DNA from: Anaerofilum sp. An201
GTDB taxonomy: Bacteria; Bacillota; Clostridia; Oscillospirales; Ruminococcaceae
Direction: 5' to 3'
DNA length: 64,000 nt
Assembly: GCF_002160015.1 (NCBI RefSeq)
Contig: NZ_NFJT01000001.1
Span: forward strand, 62,001 to 126,000
Part shown: positions 35,034-44,910 of the stretch, in pieces
Layout of the letters: each line of letters starts with the position of its first letter
Position numbering within the stretch: the stretch's first letter is position 1
Translations under genes and position numbers: made by a program
The notes under the pieces: generated by a model
What the model saw: only the letters and a program-made list of their open reading frames with translations
Told to the model about the DNA's origin: nothing
Database searches by the model: none

Positions 35034-37246
35034 TTTGTCCCTTCTTTCTGTAGTTCAGCCAGAGCTTGGATGCGGTCTGCCAGATTAGTGCCGCGTCGCT
35101 CGGTATCGGTTCGGTTGATTGCGATGCAGAGTGCCCGCCGCTCACCCACGAGGATCACTCGTTCTTTTGCGCGAGTGATCGCGGTATAGATCAGCGGGCG
35201 AACCAACATAATTGCGTGGGCGCATTGCAGGTTGATAATAACGGACTGGTATTCCGCACCCTGCGATTTGTGAATCGTAGTTGCATAGGCATGTGTGAGC
35301 ATATCCAAATCGTTATTTTCGTACTCCACTACGCGCCCATCGCCAAAATCCACTGTCAGCAACGCATCGCTTCCATCCTTGCGGATCTGTACCACATAAC
35401 CGATATCTCCATTACTGATGTCCTCATAGTTTTTGATCTGCATGACCTTATCGCCCTTGCGGAAGCACCGTTTCCCGAATACAGCTTCGGTTTTTTCGGA
35501 GCTAGGCGGATTGATTTTGTCACGCAGCCGTTCATTCAACGCGGTTACGCCAGTTTCGGTTTTTTGCCGGAACGGGGTAAGCAGGGCAACATTGTCCACA
35601 CCACATCGCTCAGCTTCCTCAAGGTAAATACGTTCGATCTGGTCGGCAGAGTTTACCAAATCCGATGATTCGACAAACCGGAAATCCGAGCCATATTCAA
35701 GGCTCAGGTTCCCGTTTCGGATCAGGCTTGCATTGGTAGCGATCCTGCTGCCACGACTCTGACGGTAGATCTTCTGGAGTCGGATTACGGGAATAACGCC
35801 ACATTCAATCATTTCGCTCAAAACGGCTCCCGGACCCACCGAGGGTAACTGGTCCGCATCACCGATGAAAACCAGCTGGCACCCCCTTGGAATGGCTCTC
35901 AGAAGGTGTTCTGCAAGATAGATGTCCATCATGGAGACCTCATCCACAAGTACCAGATCTGCTTCCAGAGCTTCCGGTTCACAATAGTTTCCGTCTTCAC
36001 CAGCAAGCAGGCCCAAGGCTCTGTGGATGGTGGTAGCGGGCATCCCCGTTGATTCTTCCATGCGTCGTGCAGCGCGCCCAGTCGGCGCACAGCACACAAC
36101 ACGACCGGTCGGATGCCGTGTCCGATAGAGTGCAAGCAGAGCTCGTTCCGTCAGCGTCTTACCGGTTCCAGGGCCTCCCGTGATGATGGTGAGCGGCTCC
36201 CTTACTGCGGTTGCCACGGCAGTACGCTGTTCTTCATTTAAGTTAAGCCTCAACTTTGCTTCAATGCCCTCAATTTCGCTTTCCAACACCTCAGCGTCAC
36301 GGTAACGATAGTTCGTTTGCAAGCTGAAGATTCGCTCGGCCAACCGCCGTTCAGTTTCTTCTGCCCGCGGCCTGTAGACCCAACCATGGTAAGTGACTAT
36401 TTTGCGGTCATGAAGCAGTCGAGCAGCTCGTGCAGCGGCCATCTGCTCGGTAAGCTCAGCAGTTTCCAACAGCTTCAAGCTCTGACGAATAAAATCGTGC
36501 TTTTCCATACACAGATTTCCGCGTGTTTCCGATTCGGTCAGTGTGAAGAGAAGCCCTTCATCGACCCGCTCAGGGGAAAGCTTGTCAAATCCCATGCTCA
36601 TGGCAATCTTGTCAGCTGTGCGAAATCCGATCCCGGCCATCTCACACAACTGATACGGATGATTCCGCACGATATTCATCGTGTCATCTCCGTACTGGCG
36701 ATAGAGTTTTACGGCCCGGTTTGGTGTGATGCCGTGAGGCGCCAGAAATGCGACTACATCGCGGGCGCCACGGGATGCCAGATAGGAATCGCTGATCTTT
36801 TTCAGCTTGGCAGAACTGATTCCCGGTACTTCCAAAAGCCGTTCCGGGTCAGAGTCAAGAATCTGCAAGGTGTTTGTGCCGAACAACGAATAGATTTTTT
36901 CTGCTGTTTTAGGCCCGATCCCTTTAATCTGGCCAGAGGTCAGGTATGCGATGATGCCTGCCTTGGTCGGTGCAATCACCTCATCGTAGGTATCGACTTC
37001 AAACTGTACCCCGTGCTTGGCGCTGCGGCTCCAATGACCTTTCATGTTGTATCGGAGATTCTCGGCTGTGGGCAAACAGTAGCCCACAGCCTTAAATTCC
37101 GACAAGAGATTACCGAGTGAGTCCTGGATGGCCTCACAGGGCTTATACACCGCAATCATGTAGCTGCTGTTCCCCGCAGGGATGCTGCGGGGATAAATCA
37201 GCCGTTTGAATTGGCAAAGCAATTGTTTTCCTCCCTTCTCAGGCAT
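35030..37246 (-). CDS. recD2: RecD2-type ATP-dependent DNA helicase
   Basis: 738 aa superfamily 1B 5'-3' helicase. N-terminal helix-hairpin-helix region (SGQIKGIGPKTAEKIYSLFG and a further copy near NHPYQLCEMAGIGFRTADKI), Walker A TGGPGTGKTLTERALL near 355, Walker B LVLVDEVSMMDIYL, motif III FIGDADQLPSVGPG, and C-terminal YATTIHKSQGAEYQSVII and TAITRAKERVILVGE. Full family length. Probably unwinds element DNA in replication or recombination. Overlaps the upstream gene by eight bases. Confidence 0.94.
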   Translation of the reverse strand: MPEKGGKQLLCQFKRLIYPRSIPAGNSSYMIAVYKPCEAIQDSLGNLLSEFKAVGYCLPTAENLRYNMKGHWSRSAKHGVQFEVDTYDEVIAPTKAGIIAYLTSGQIKGIGPKTAEKIYSLFGTNTLQILDSDPERLLEVPGISSAKLKKISDSYLASRGARDVVAFLAPHGITPNRAVKLYRQYGDDTMNIVRNHPYQLCEMAGIGFRTADKIAMSMGFDKLSPERVDEGLLFTLTESETRGNLCMEKHDFIRQSLKLLETAELTEQMAAARAARLLHDRKIVTYHGWVYRPRAEETERRLAERIFSLQTNYRYRDAEVLESEIEGIEAKLRLNLNEEQRTAVATAVREPLTIITGGPGTGKTLTERALLALYRTRHPTGRVVCCAPTGRAARRMEESTGMPATTIHRALGLLAGEDGNYCEPEALEADLVLVDEVSMMDIYLAEHLLRAIPRGCQLVFIGDADQLPSVGPGAVLSEMIECGVIPVIRLQKIYRQSRGSRIATNASLIRNGNLSLEYGSDFRFVESSDLVNSADQIERIYLEEAERCGVDNVALLTPFRQKTETGVTALNERLRDKINPPSSEKTEAVFGKRCFRKGDKVMQIKNYEDISNGDIGYVVQIRKDGSDALLTVDFGDGRVVEYENNDLDMLTHAYATTIHKSQGAEYQSVIINLQCAHAIMLVRPLIYTAITRAKERVILVGERRALCIAINRTDTERRGTNLADRIQALAELQKEGTK

Positions 37247-37898
37247 GGCTTACCAAAACCTTTTGAGTTTTAGGCACGAAAATAGTTTTCTCGGCCACTT
37301 CGTATGAGCGGCACAGATGGATCGCTTGGGCCACCATGCGGTCGGCAAGCTGGTCCAGAGATTGGACGAGCCGAACACGCTCACGCAATTCGGTGAGTCT
37401 CCAGTCTTCAAATTCCTCATCCATGTCGGTACCGCGAAGAGAATATGATATGACCTGCATATCCGGCCGCCGGAAATTAATACGGGTCGAATTGCCGCAT
37501 CTCCCACAGACACAGTCTGTTTCTGTGGCAGGACGACAGTTTTTTTGTCCGCACTCCGTACAGAAGGACAGATAGCCACTTGGCTTCAGTTCGCCCTGGT
37601 AGAGAACCAGATAACCGCTGCTGCGGCCATTCATACCGGCCTGCCACAGATAATTATGCTGACGGTCGAATTCATCGAGCAGTGCCCGCCGTAAATCGAA
37701 AAACTCCTGGGTATCGATCATATCGAACAGCTTGCTTTCGCATTCTCCGTCCAGACCAAGTCTGTGGATTTTCAGATTGCAGGCGTAGGAAGTGGATCGA
37801 TTCCAGGAGTTCATTGTGTGGTATCGAAAATGTTTTTTCAGAAACCCCGTCATGTCTGCGCGGCTGCGTAGATCAACAGGGGTATAAAAGGTTCTCAC
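37239..37898 (-). CDS. Hypothetical protein with a four-cysteine zinc ribbon
   Basis: 219 aa from a GTG at 37898 preceded by GGAGAG. A zinc-ribbon-like segment CTECGQKNC ... CVCGRCGN lies in the middle (about 113-135). The C-terminal third is helical and charged. Overlaps the start of recD2 by eight bases, so it is probably produced together with the helicase and could be a partner protein. Family not recognised. Confidence 0.65.
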   Translation of the reverse strand: MRTFYTPVDLRSRADMTGFLKKHFRYHTMNSWNRSTSYACNLKIHRLGLDGECESKLFDMIDTQEFFDLRRALLDEFDRQHNYLWQAGMNGRSSGYLVLYQGELKPSGYLSFCTECGQKNCRPATETDCVCGRCGNSTRINFRRPDMQVISYSLRGTDMDEEFEDWRLTELRERVRLVQSLDQLADRMVAQAIHLCRSYEVAEKTIFVPKTQKVLVSHA

Positions 37899-37932
37899 AA
37901 GCAGCTCTCCTCTCTGTGCTGGTGATTTTCAG

Positions 37933-38513
37933 TTATACAGGCTCGACGCGAACCTTGACTTTACGGCTCTGGGTGGTTTTAAGCACGTCCGCATAAGCGG
38001 CGGGGTACTTTTCCTTGAGTTTTGCCGAGTCAGGTCGTCTGGTGGTTCGGGTGACAAAATCAATCAGGAGCTTATCGGTCGTGGTGTTCAGAATCCCATG
38101 CTCATGCTCCTTCATGATCTCTGCAATTCGCACGCTGTGTGCTTCAATCTCCTTTTCATAAGTATCGATTTCTGCTTTGCATTCGGCAACTTTCCCCTGA
38201 AGCAGGGCGATTCGCCGGAGCGGGTGTTCAAACTTGGCCGGGAACTCGATCGTGGGCAGACCAGCTTGGCTTGCACCATAGATCTTAGCGAGTGCTTCCA
38301 GCGCCAGCTTGGGCTTTGCGACCTCATCCATCTTGGGCGGTTTGTCATGTTCAAGGCTCCAGATCCAGCGATCCAGTTTCTCAAAAATGATGTCTTCCTT
38401 TACGGTATCCCGCTCAATTTCCGGAATCGCCAGGTCGGTGGCAGGATTGTTGCCCCACAAGCACGAAAAGGCGCCGTAGGTTACAGGGTCAAAGGACATA
38501 TAGAACCGCAGCT
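37933..38513 (-). CDS. YqaJ-type exonuclease, 3' exon (C-terminal part)
   Basis: Second exon of the intron-split yqaJ gene. Joined to the 5' exon (41175-41634) it restores an open frame of 347 codons (460 + 581 nt), a normal length for YqaJ-like viral recombinase exonucleases. The junction rebuilds YYELQLRFYMSFDP, the conserved E-Q helix region (YxxQ) of this nuclease family. The rest is helical, with a C-terminal coiled coil and basic end (RKVKVRVEPV). An ATG inside the exon gives an independent-looking ORF, but it is not the true start. Confidence 0.85.
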
Positions 38514-41174
38514 ATATCGATAGGTAATCTTTTGAAGTAATCTCCAGATTTTCCCCCGATTCACACCGTGCATGACAGTTTCCCATCACACGGCGTTCCA
38601 TCAATGATGTTGTTCTCTCATTTTTCTGAATTTTACGTTGCGAGCATTAGAGTAATTCGATTACGAAATTTCTTCTAATCCGGCTTTTAGTCTTAGCTGG
38701 TTAAGTTTAGCAAGCTGTTTGCTGGTCAAATCAAATTCTGCAAGTATCTTGTGAATAGTCGCTGTTTGGGTTGCATGTATCAGCTGATGAATCCTGTAAT
38801 GAACAATTATCAGATTTTCATATCTGTCGTTTCCCCCCATATGAACTGGGGTTTTATGATGACAGTGAATTTCTGATATGTCTAACAGTTTTCCTGTGAT
38901 AGCACACTTTCCATATTGAGCCGCGTACAAGGAAATTCTATTATCCATATATTCGATGCTTCTTCCTATGCTGGGATTACGCATGAGTTTCAATAGGATA
39001 TCCATATCTAACCCAAGATTTTTATGGATTTCCGCACGACCACTGGCTGTGTACTTGCATACTTTTTTCTTTTTCCAGTGAGGTATTCTGTACTGCACAT
39101 ATCCAACAGGGACAACGGGTTGCCCATGCACATATCGCATTTGCTTGCTGTTTCCATACCGTTGCCCTATATAGTTGTGCAGCTCGTAGCTGCCTTGCTT
39201 TTTCAACCGACCCTTTAGCCGTGTTTTTAGTACCCGATTTACCTGATAGGCAATTTTAGCGCAATCCTGACTAACACATGATGCCACGCAATAATAATTC
39301 TGCATACCAATAACCATGGCATTGTATTTGCAGACCATCAACGCTTCATCCTTGTCGTCCTTAGGCCGAGAAATTCGTTTAACCTGTTCAATCAGGTTCT
39401 TCGTTTCCCGCTGTACTGCCTTATCGCTCATGTGAGTTCGGGTTGTGTAGTGAGTTCCTTTGCGGATTACCTTGAACTTAAAGCCCAAGAATTCAGAGTA
39501 TTGCTTTTTCAGATTGCATATTTTAGATTTTTCCTCGCTGACCTCAAGCTTCAGCCGTTCATGTAACCACTGCTTTACTGCAATGAATACCTTTTCGGCA
39601 TCCGCCCTGTATCTGCAAAAGACTTTGAAATCATCTGCATATCTGACTATGTACATCTCCTTGAGCCTGCTTGTTCGCTTCAACTGCCTTGGGCGATCCG
39701 CAAGCCATGTCAACACATGCATGGGCATGTTTTCCCACTGGCTCGCAATCCACCAGTCCAACTCATTTAATACAATGTTGGAAAGCAACGGAGAGAGAAT
39801 TCCGCCTTGCGGCGTCCCTTTTGTGGGGTGGATTACTTCTCCGTTTGGCAGACAAATCGGCGCTTTTAGCATCTCTTTGATAATACATATAAGCGTTTTA
39901 TCCCGTATTCCCATAGTCCACATCTGCTTTATTAGCTTTGCATGGTTGACATTATCAAAGAATCCTTTGATATCAACATCTACCACGAAGTGAAGTCCCA
40001 CAGTATACACCAAGTGGTTCACCTGCGCTATGGCGTGTTCTGTTGACCTGTTAGGTCGGAACCCATTACTGCGCTCATGGAATTTTGCTTCACAGATAGG
40101 CTCCAGGACTTATAGGATGCACTGCTGTACTAGTCTGTCCCAGATAGACGGGATTCCTAAGGGACGCATGCGTCCATCAGGTTTTGGTATTTCTACTCTT
40201 CGTACCGCTTTGGGTTTGTACCATCGGAATTTTGCGCGCATGATGCGGAGGTATTCCGTTTCAGACAGTTTTTCAACGTCCTCAATGGTTTTTCCATCCA
40301 CACCGGGTGTAACGCTTCCGTTGTTGCGCTTAATGTTTCTGTAGGCCAATTTGATATTCTCATCACTGGCTATCAAATCCATCAGGGATGCGAAAATCTT
40401 TCCATTCTTACTATTCGCATACAACTTATCGAAAGCGCATTGCATATCGTAGTATTCCGCATGGCGTAGTCTCGAATTTTTCTTCTGCTTCGTTCTCGTC
40501 ACGGGCATCGCCTCCATTCAGAGTCGATTTTCTGTGTCATACTCGAAGCCGTGTCCATTCAGAATTATTTGAAATTACATCTTTGACTAATGGCTATTCC
40601 TCCATTCCCATTACAGGAACTTCGCAGGTCATGCCATCGCTTTCACAGCAGACAAAGGCGCTTATATACTTCGTCGCCACCGCATAAATGCGTTCTGCTG
40701 CTTCCCACGTTCCGATAATCCTATCATTGATATCCTTTAGGTGCCCTCTATATGCCTGTGTGCTGGATGCCGCCTATAACGGCATAAGGTATTTCATAAA
40801 CTACAGTTTTACTTTACCTCACACACCACCCTATTGGGTGTCTGCACATTTCTATGCAGTCTACGTATAGACATGTACATTCAAGGGTTCGTCAGTTCTT
40901 AGGGAACATTCTCACCATAAGATATCGACACCCGGCATATAGGCAACACAACCCACCTCTGGGTCGCTTTCGGTTATGGTATTATCCATACTTCGGTTGC
41001 TCTCTGCCGACTTCACCGAGCTTCTGACACCAGGAATGATGCCAGTCGGAGGATTAGTGGGAGCGTTTCGGGGCGTTACCCCTTCATTCCACTCCTCGGA
41101 TTATCAGTTCTCCAAAAGGGAACTTTACGTTCTTTCTCTTGTGCTTGCACTTTTCATGCAAGAACGTGTCACAC
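38514..41174 (-). mobile_element. Group II intron inserted in yqaJ
   Basis: 2,661 bp. The 5' end reads GTGTGAC at 41174 downward. Near the 3' end a domain V hairpin is plain on the minus strand (about 38,560-38,605: GCCGTGTGATGGGAAACTGT then CATGCACGGTG), followed by a domain VI-like stem with ATTACCTATCGATAT at the end (3' end at 38514). Removal restores the host reading frame exactly. Region 40,518-41,174 is the untranslated 5' ribozyme part. It encodes a reverse transcriptase/maturase interrupted by a stop codon. Confidence 0.93.
38661..40517 (-). pseudogene. ltrA: Group II intron reverse transcriptase/maturase with HNH domain, nonsense codon
   Basis: About 619 codons in one frame, broken by a single in-frame TAA at 40110-40112 where the family usually has Gln (QQCIL-stop-VLEPICEAKFHE). 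Upstream part: RT domains 0-2 (GRMRPLGIPSIWDRLVQQ). Downstream: VDVDIKGFFDNVNH, GTPQGGILSPLLSN, YIVRYADDFKVF (catalytic YADD), maturase domain X, and a C-terminal HNH endonuclease (CAITGKLLD ... CHHKTPVHMGGNDRYENLI). All catalytic motifs other than the stop are intact. May be inactive, or helped in trans. Confidence 0.9.
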
Positions 41175-41634
41175 GCAGCTCGTAATATCCCGGGATAGCG
41201 CCGTCCGCCCAGTCCTCTGCCTTATGGTAGGTGCAGCTCTTGCACTCCAAAATACCCGGTGCGCCGTCAACGGCTCGCGTGAAACGGCGGTCCATGTTTG
41301 CAAGCGCATACGGGTGATCGGCATGCTGATAAAGGCAGGTATCATCATAAACCGTATTGCCAGTTTTTTGAGCGTACCAATACGCGGCAATAGGCTCCAA
41401 AAGATGTCCCATCATCAGCTGGTCAGGATTGGATTTCTGCGGTGTCTTCATACGGCCTTTTTTGATTAGCCAGAGCTCCAGCGGAGTTGTCCAGGGAGAT
41501 AATCCGAAGATGGTAGCAACATCACTGCCGCCCACCGTATAGGGAATATCACCTTTGGGGCCATGCGCCCGGCACTCCAGCCAGCGTTCATTGCTCATAC
41601 CGGCACAATCAATCAGTGGAATCGCTCGACTCAT
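41175..41634 (-). CDS. YqaJ-type exonuclease, 5' exon (N-terminal part)
   Basis: First 153 codons of the split gene. PYTVGGSDVATIFGLSPWTT is the YqaJ/lambda-exonuclease N-terminal motif (GGSDxAxIxGxSP), MMGHLLEPIAAYWYAQKTG gives the next acidic residue, and GILECKSCTYHKAEDW carries the ECK catalytic pair. Its ATG overlaps the stop of the upstream gene (TGATG). YqaJ exonucleases make 3' single strands for an annealing protein, fitting the putative annealase downstream. Function depends on intron splicing. Confidence 0.88.
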
Positions 41635-42776
41635 CAGTAATCCACCGCCTTTGCCAGATCATAATCACTCCAGCGCAGAGTCAGTGCGCGAGCCAAGTTT
41701 TCCTCCACCGACAGCATTTTGCTTTCGGGAGTATTGGAGGATTTGAGGATACAGGGGATTTCCTGCAAGGCCATAAACACGTCATGCGCCGTCGCAGGAC
41801 CGCCACCATATGCCATTTCGTACATGGCAATCGCCTCTACCGATGCTTTTTTCGGAAGAGCCAGCTTTTTGCACACCCGTGTCATAGCATTGATGGGGTA
41901 ATCCAGGTGGATTTCCAGCAGACGCTGAAGCTGAGAAACCGAGTCTGCAAATTGAGCGAAAAGCTGATCCAATGCATCAGAGAAATCTGCGATGGTGGTT
42001 TGACGCCGGTGATCCACTGCCACGCAGCTGCCAATATGAATCGGATATTGTGCGCCCATCAGCAGAGCCGAAACTTTTGCCGAAGCGACTCCGGTATCCG
42101 ATGTCAGGAACCGAATACCCGGCACCAGTTTGGCAGCCATTTTTGCGCGCCCGGTTGCAATCAGCATTTTCTCGTATGTGCCAAGGAGATCTTCCTTCTG
42201 CGCAGGCAATGTCCAGGATGCGCTGGTAAGGGCATGGTCACGATACCCGGTTTCAAATTCTGCGCCCGGGAAACGGGATTCCAATTTGCTTTCCAGCGCT
42301 TTCAAGAGCTGGTCGATCGGCAAGACAGAATAGTCAGTCGGATCTCCGGAATGGGCTGCCGAGATTTTCTCGTCACGGATCAGTATCAGTGCTTCGGACG
42401 AGAACAGTGCAAGGCAGTCGTTGAGGGTACGGGCCAATTTCTCACGGCTAAGTTTGGGAAGTACAGAACCGCTGATCTTGGCGCGTTCCAACAGGCTTTT
42501 GTAGGCAGTGCCGCGTACCGGATACGTCTGGCCTTCAACAGAGATGGCCAGGCCGAGATTTTTTGCCGTATCGGCAATGGCTTCAGAACTGGTGCCCAGG
42601 GCAAATGCGGACACATCACTGAACAGAGGCGATTTTCGATCCAGCGGCTCCACATGCAGGTCGCTGACCTTGCATCTTTGCCACTGGCTGTCTTTCGCCA
42701 ACTGCTCATGATAGAGCTGCATCTCACCATAGGTGGTGAATGTGGTGGAAAAGTTGTCTTGACATTGATTTTGCAT
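41634..42776 (-). CDS. Hypothetical element protein
   Basis: 380 aa from the ATG at 42776, with AAAGGAGC upstream; a longer open frame only reaches into the leader hairpins. Predicted soluble alpha/beta protein. Segments KSPLFSDVSAFALGTSSEAI and GIRFLTSDTGVASAKVSALL are reminiscent of DUF932-type plasmid/phage proteins, but I cannot confirm this. Driven by the promoter at 42,970-42,998 through a leader with two terminators. Translationally coupled to yqaJ. Confidence 0.65.
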   Translation of the reverse strand: MQNQCQDNFSTTFTTYGEMQLYHEQLAKDSQWQRCKVSDLHVEPLDRKSPLFSDVSAFALGTSSEAIADTAKNLGLAISVEGQTYPVRGTAYKSLLERAKISGSVLPKLSREKLARTLNDCLALFSSEALILIRDEKISAAHSGDPTDYSVLPIDQLLKALESKLESRFPGAEFETGYRDHALTSASWTLPAQKEDLLGTYEKMLIATGRAKMAAKLVPGIRFLTSDTGVASAKVSALLMGAQYPIHIGSCVAVDHRRQTTIADFSDALDQLFAQFADSVSQLQRLLEIHLDYPINAMTRVCKKLALPKKASVEAIAMYEMAYGGGPATAHDVFMALQEIPCILKSSNTPESKMLSVEENLARALTLRWSDYDLAKAVDY

Positions 42777-42820
42777 AAGAATGCTCCTTTCGTATTTTGC
42801 AGAATTCTGCGGATATAACA

Positions 42821-42998
42821 AAAGCCAGCACCCCCGAAGGACTGCTGGCTTATGCCTGAATGAAGTTGGCAGGAAACAAAAAAGACGCCATCTGCTTATA
42901 GCAAATGACGCCTTTGAAACATGAATCAACTGTGTTTCGGTTTCCCAAAACTCTGATACTGATATAGATATTATATCAGAGCTTTATCCAACAGTCAA
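42821..42998 (-). promoter_or_regulatory. Promoter and terminator-bearing leader, copy 1
   Basis: Minus strand: TTGACT (42993-42998), 17 bp, TATAAT (42970-42975). The expected RNA start begins ATCAGTATCAG, identical to the leader at 50,600-50,708. It then meets a 15-bp hairpin (42881-42895/42901-42915) followed by a T run, and a second hairpin AGCCAGCA/TGCTGGCT (42823-42850) followed by TTTTGTT, both before the gene start at 42776. An unsupported eight-codon frame (MFQRRHLL) ends inside the first hairpin loop. Confidence 0.75.
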
Positions 42999-43034
42999 AT
43001 AAAACGAGAAGAGCATCTTATGGCGGATAGCAGG

Positions 43035-43685
43035 TCATTTTGCTTCTGTACTGGCCAGTTTTGGGCGAAGCGGTTCTGTGAGATGCAGTGGCATCTTTTC
43101 CATCCAAAGCCGATAATGAGTCAAGAGATATTCGCCTTCGATCCAGGCTTCGTAGTAGTTGTCGTCGGACATCACCGAAAACAGTGAATCTGATTGTATG
43201 TCCGCAATCAGACCAAAATCCAGTTCTTCTCGGAGCATGTCAATCATTGTGCGGCGTGCTTCTGCATAGGCACTGAACAACTTGAGCGATGAACCGAAGT
43301 CGCCGTTATTGGCCCAGTCTTCGAGCAGGACCCAGATATCCGTTTGAGGGGAAGGTACGGTCTGATCGTGGAGAACCTGAATCATATCCGGTGCCATGAT
43401 CACACGTTGAAGCGAGATATCCTGGAGAGTTTTTGGGGTTCCAAGAAGAATTGAAAACACTTTTTCCAGTTTTTCGATCTCAGCGGGGATCACGGGTGTG
43501 TCGAAGGAACAATAGATGTCAGGTGTTTCATTTTGGGTTTCCCGGTCTTGGCCATCGCGGATCTCGACAATGGTGCCGAGCAGCCCTTGATAGGGGCTCT
43601 GATCCGTTGCCATAACTGTGGAACCGATGGCATATTTTACGCTGCCATGGGAGTACTCAGCTCCCGGATAGCTCAAGATCATCAT
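43035..43685 (-). CDS. Hypothetical element protein
   Basis: 216 aa from the ATG at 43685 (MMILSYPGAEY), after GAGGG. The N-terminal 80 residues (VKYAIGSTVMATDQSPYQGL, LGTIVEIRDGQDRETQNETP DIYCSF) look like a small beta-barrel domain common in large Firmicute conjugative elements. C-terminal part acidic and helical. Overlaps the end of the upstream DUF1281-like gene by 29 bases. Function unknown. Confidence 0.65.
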   Translation of the reverse strand: MMILSYPGAEYSHGSVKYAIGSTVMATDQSPYQGLLGTIVEIRDGQDRETQNETPDIYCSFDTPVIPAEIEKLEKVFSILLGTPKTLQDISLQRVIMAPDMIQVLHDQTVPSPQTDIWVLLEDWANNGDFGSSLKLFSAYAEARRTMIDMLREELDFGLIADIQSDSLFSVMSDDNYYEAWIEGEYLLTHYRLWMEKMPLHLTEPLRPKLASTEAK

Positions 43686-44289
43686 TCTCACCCTCTTTCT
43701 CTTCCACATCGAACATGTCTTGAAACAGTTCACTGCAACGCGCATCATCAAACTCATCTATTGAAAATGCACCGTTATTACCATACATGATGCCTGCAAA
43801 AAAGCACCCGGGTTCTTCATAGTGAAGTTCAAACGCAAGCTCAGGGTAAAGCTGGATGATCTTTTCAAACCACCCCTGGGGCGGCGACCAGGCCGTAGTA
43901 AACGAAAAATCGATAGACTCACAGCCCTCAGTCCACCCCATTTCTTCAGGGGAGATATGATCGTAGTATACGTCCCACTTTGTTCCCCAGTTCTGGATAC
44001 TCCAATGATATCCATCGATTTTCTCGACGGGATGTCCCTGCCGGAGCAGGTCCCAGATGTTCTGAGGCAATTTGCCATGTGCATCATAGCCCATATCCAG
44101 GACTGCCTGCGGGGTTGGCACCAATGCGTTGAAACAAAAGAATTTTTCTGTCGGTGTGACCCGTTCGAGCCCCTTTTCCCATTCTTGGGGTGGGTAGGAA
44201 GCTGGGAGCCCCTGTGTTTCAAGCACAAATTTCTTCAATTCTTCTGCTTTTCCGGACACCTTCAAGGTGTTCCAACACCAGTTCGGCAT
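43657..44289 (-). CDS. DUF1281/YubB ferredoxin-like domain protein
   Basis: 210 aa. Starts MPNWCWNTLKVSGKAEELKK, the typical opening of the plasmid and phage YubB/DUF1281 (Api92-like) family. WGTKWDVYYDHI and the FSFTTAWSPPQGWFEKI LYPEL pattern match too. GGAGGT lies eight bases before the ATG. These proteins ride on plasmids, phages and ICEs; their function is not established. Confidence 0.8.
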   Translation of the reverse strand: MPNWCWNTLKVSGKAEELKKFVLETQGLPASYPPQEWEKGLERVTPTEKFFCFNALVPTPQAVLDMGYDAHGKLPQNIWDLLRQGHPVEKIDGYHWSIQNWGTKWDVYYDHISPEEMGWTEGCESIDFSFTTAWSPPQGWFEKIIQLYPELAFELHYEEPGCFFAGIMYGNNGAFSIDEFDDARCSELFQDMFDVEEKEGENDDLELSGS

Positions 44290-44303
44290 ATCTGTCACCT
44301 CCC

Positions 44304-44855
44304 TTAATAATGGCAATCAAAGATGACAAGTGCCCAAAGCTGGGGATTTGCCTGGATCTCTTCAAAGACCTGTTTGTTCAGGCGTGAAGTGTTCCTGTGC
44401 GTATCATAAAAGAAAGAGTTGTAGAAGTAGGTTCCCTTAATCAGATCCGCAAAACAGCCCAGGTAGTAAGCGGCCATGGAAAGGCTGTGTTGGGTGTTGG
44501 GCGAGTCTTGGGCATCTTCCATAACGGCAGCAGCCAGCTTTTTGAGATCCAGATAATCATTGTCTTCCAGATATTTCAGAGCCTGGTTCATGGCTTCCTG
44601 CTGGAAGGACTGTGCCGTTTGCAGTTCCTTCTGAAACCGTTCCGGATTATCCGCTGCGAGAAGCACATTTTCCGGGTATTCATAGCCCCATCGCCCAGCA
44701 GTCATGGTCTCTCTCCAGTCAAATGCATGGCCGTCAAAGCATTCTGTCTGATACTTTGCATAAGACCGGATCTGCTGCTTGGTTGCACCCGGGTAATTTT
44801 TGCCCACACTGCAAATGTCGGGGATATAAACGAGGATTCTGTGTAGATAATGCAT
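44304..44855 (-). CDS. Hypothetical element protein
   Basis: 183 aa. AAAGGAG precedes the ATG at 44855. Predicted soluble and helical, with several Tyr/Phe-rich stretches (AAYYLGCFADLI, TYFYNSFFYDTH). It is separated from the VWA gene upstream by a terminator hairpin (44,872-44,904), so its transcription may need read-through. I do not recognise the family. Confidence 0.65.
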   Translation of the reverse strand: MHYLHRILVYIPDICSVGKNYPGATKQQIRSYAKYQTECFDGHAFDWRETMTAGRWGYEYPENVLLAADNPERFQKELQTAQSFQQEAMNQALKYLEDNDYLDLKKLAAAVMEDAQDSPNTQHSLSMAAYYLGCFADLIKGTYFYNSFFYDTHRNTSRLNKQVFEEIQANPQLWALVIFDCHY

Positions 44856-44871
44856 AATACAATGCTCCTTT

Positions 44872-44904
44872 CAAAAAGAGCGGGGGCGCCGTAGCGCCCT
44901 CGCC
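44872..44904 (-). terminator. Intrinsic terminator after the VWA gene
   Basis: Minus strand GCGAGGGCGC/GCGCCCCCGC (44881-44904), one wobble, then CTCTTTTT. Lies within a minus-strand gene array. Confidence 0.8.
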
Positions 44905-44910
44905 TGATGG

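Noticed and set aside
37933-38499. Independent 188-aa gene starting at MSFDPVTYGAF
   Set aside because: It is the in-frame continuation of yqaJ after intron removal; the ATG is internal.
42878-42930. Leader peptide MFQRRHLL in front of the first attenuator
   Set aside because: No ribosome-binding site and not conserved in the second leader; kept only as a note in the leader entry.
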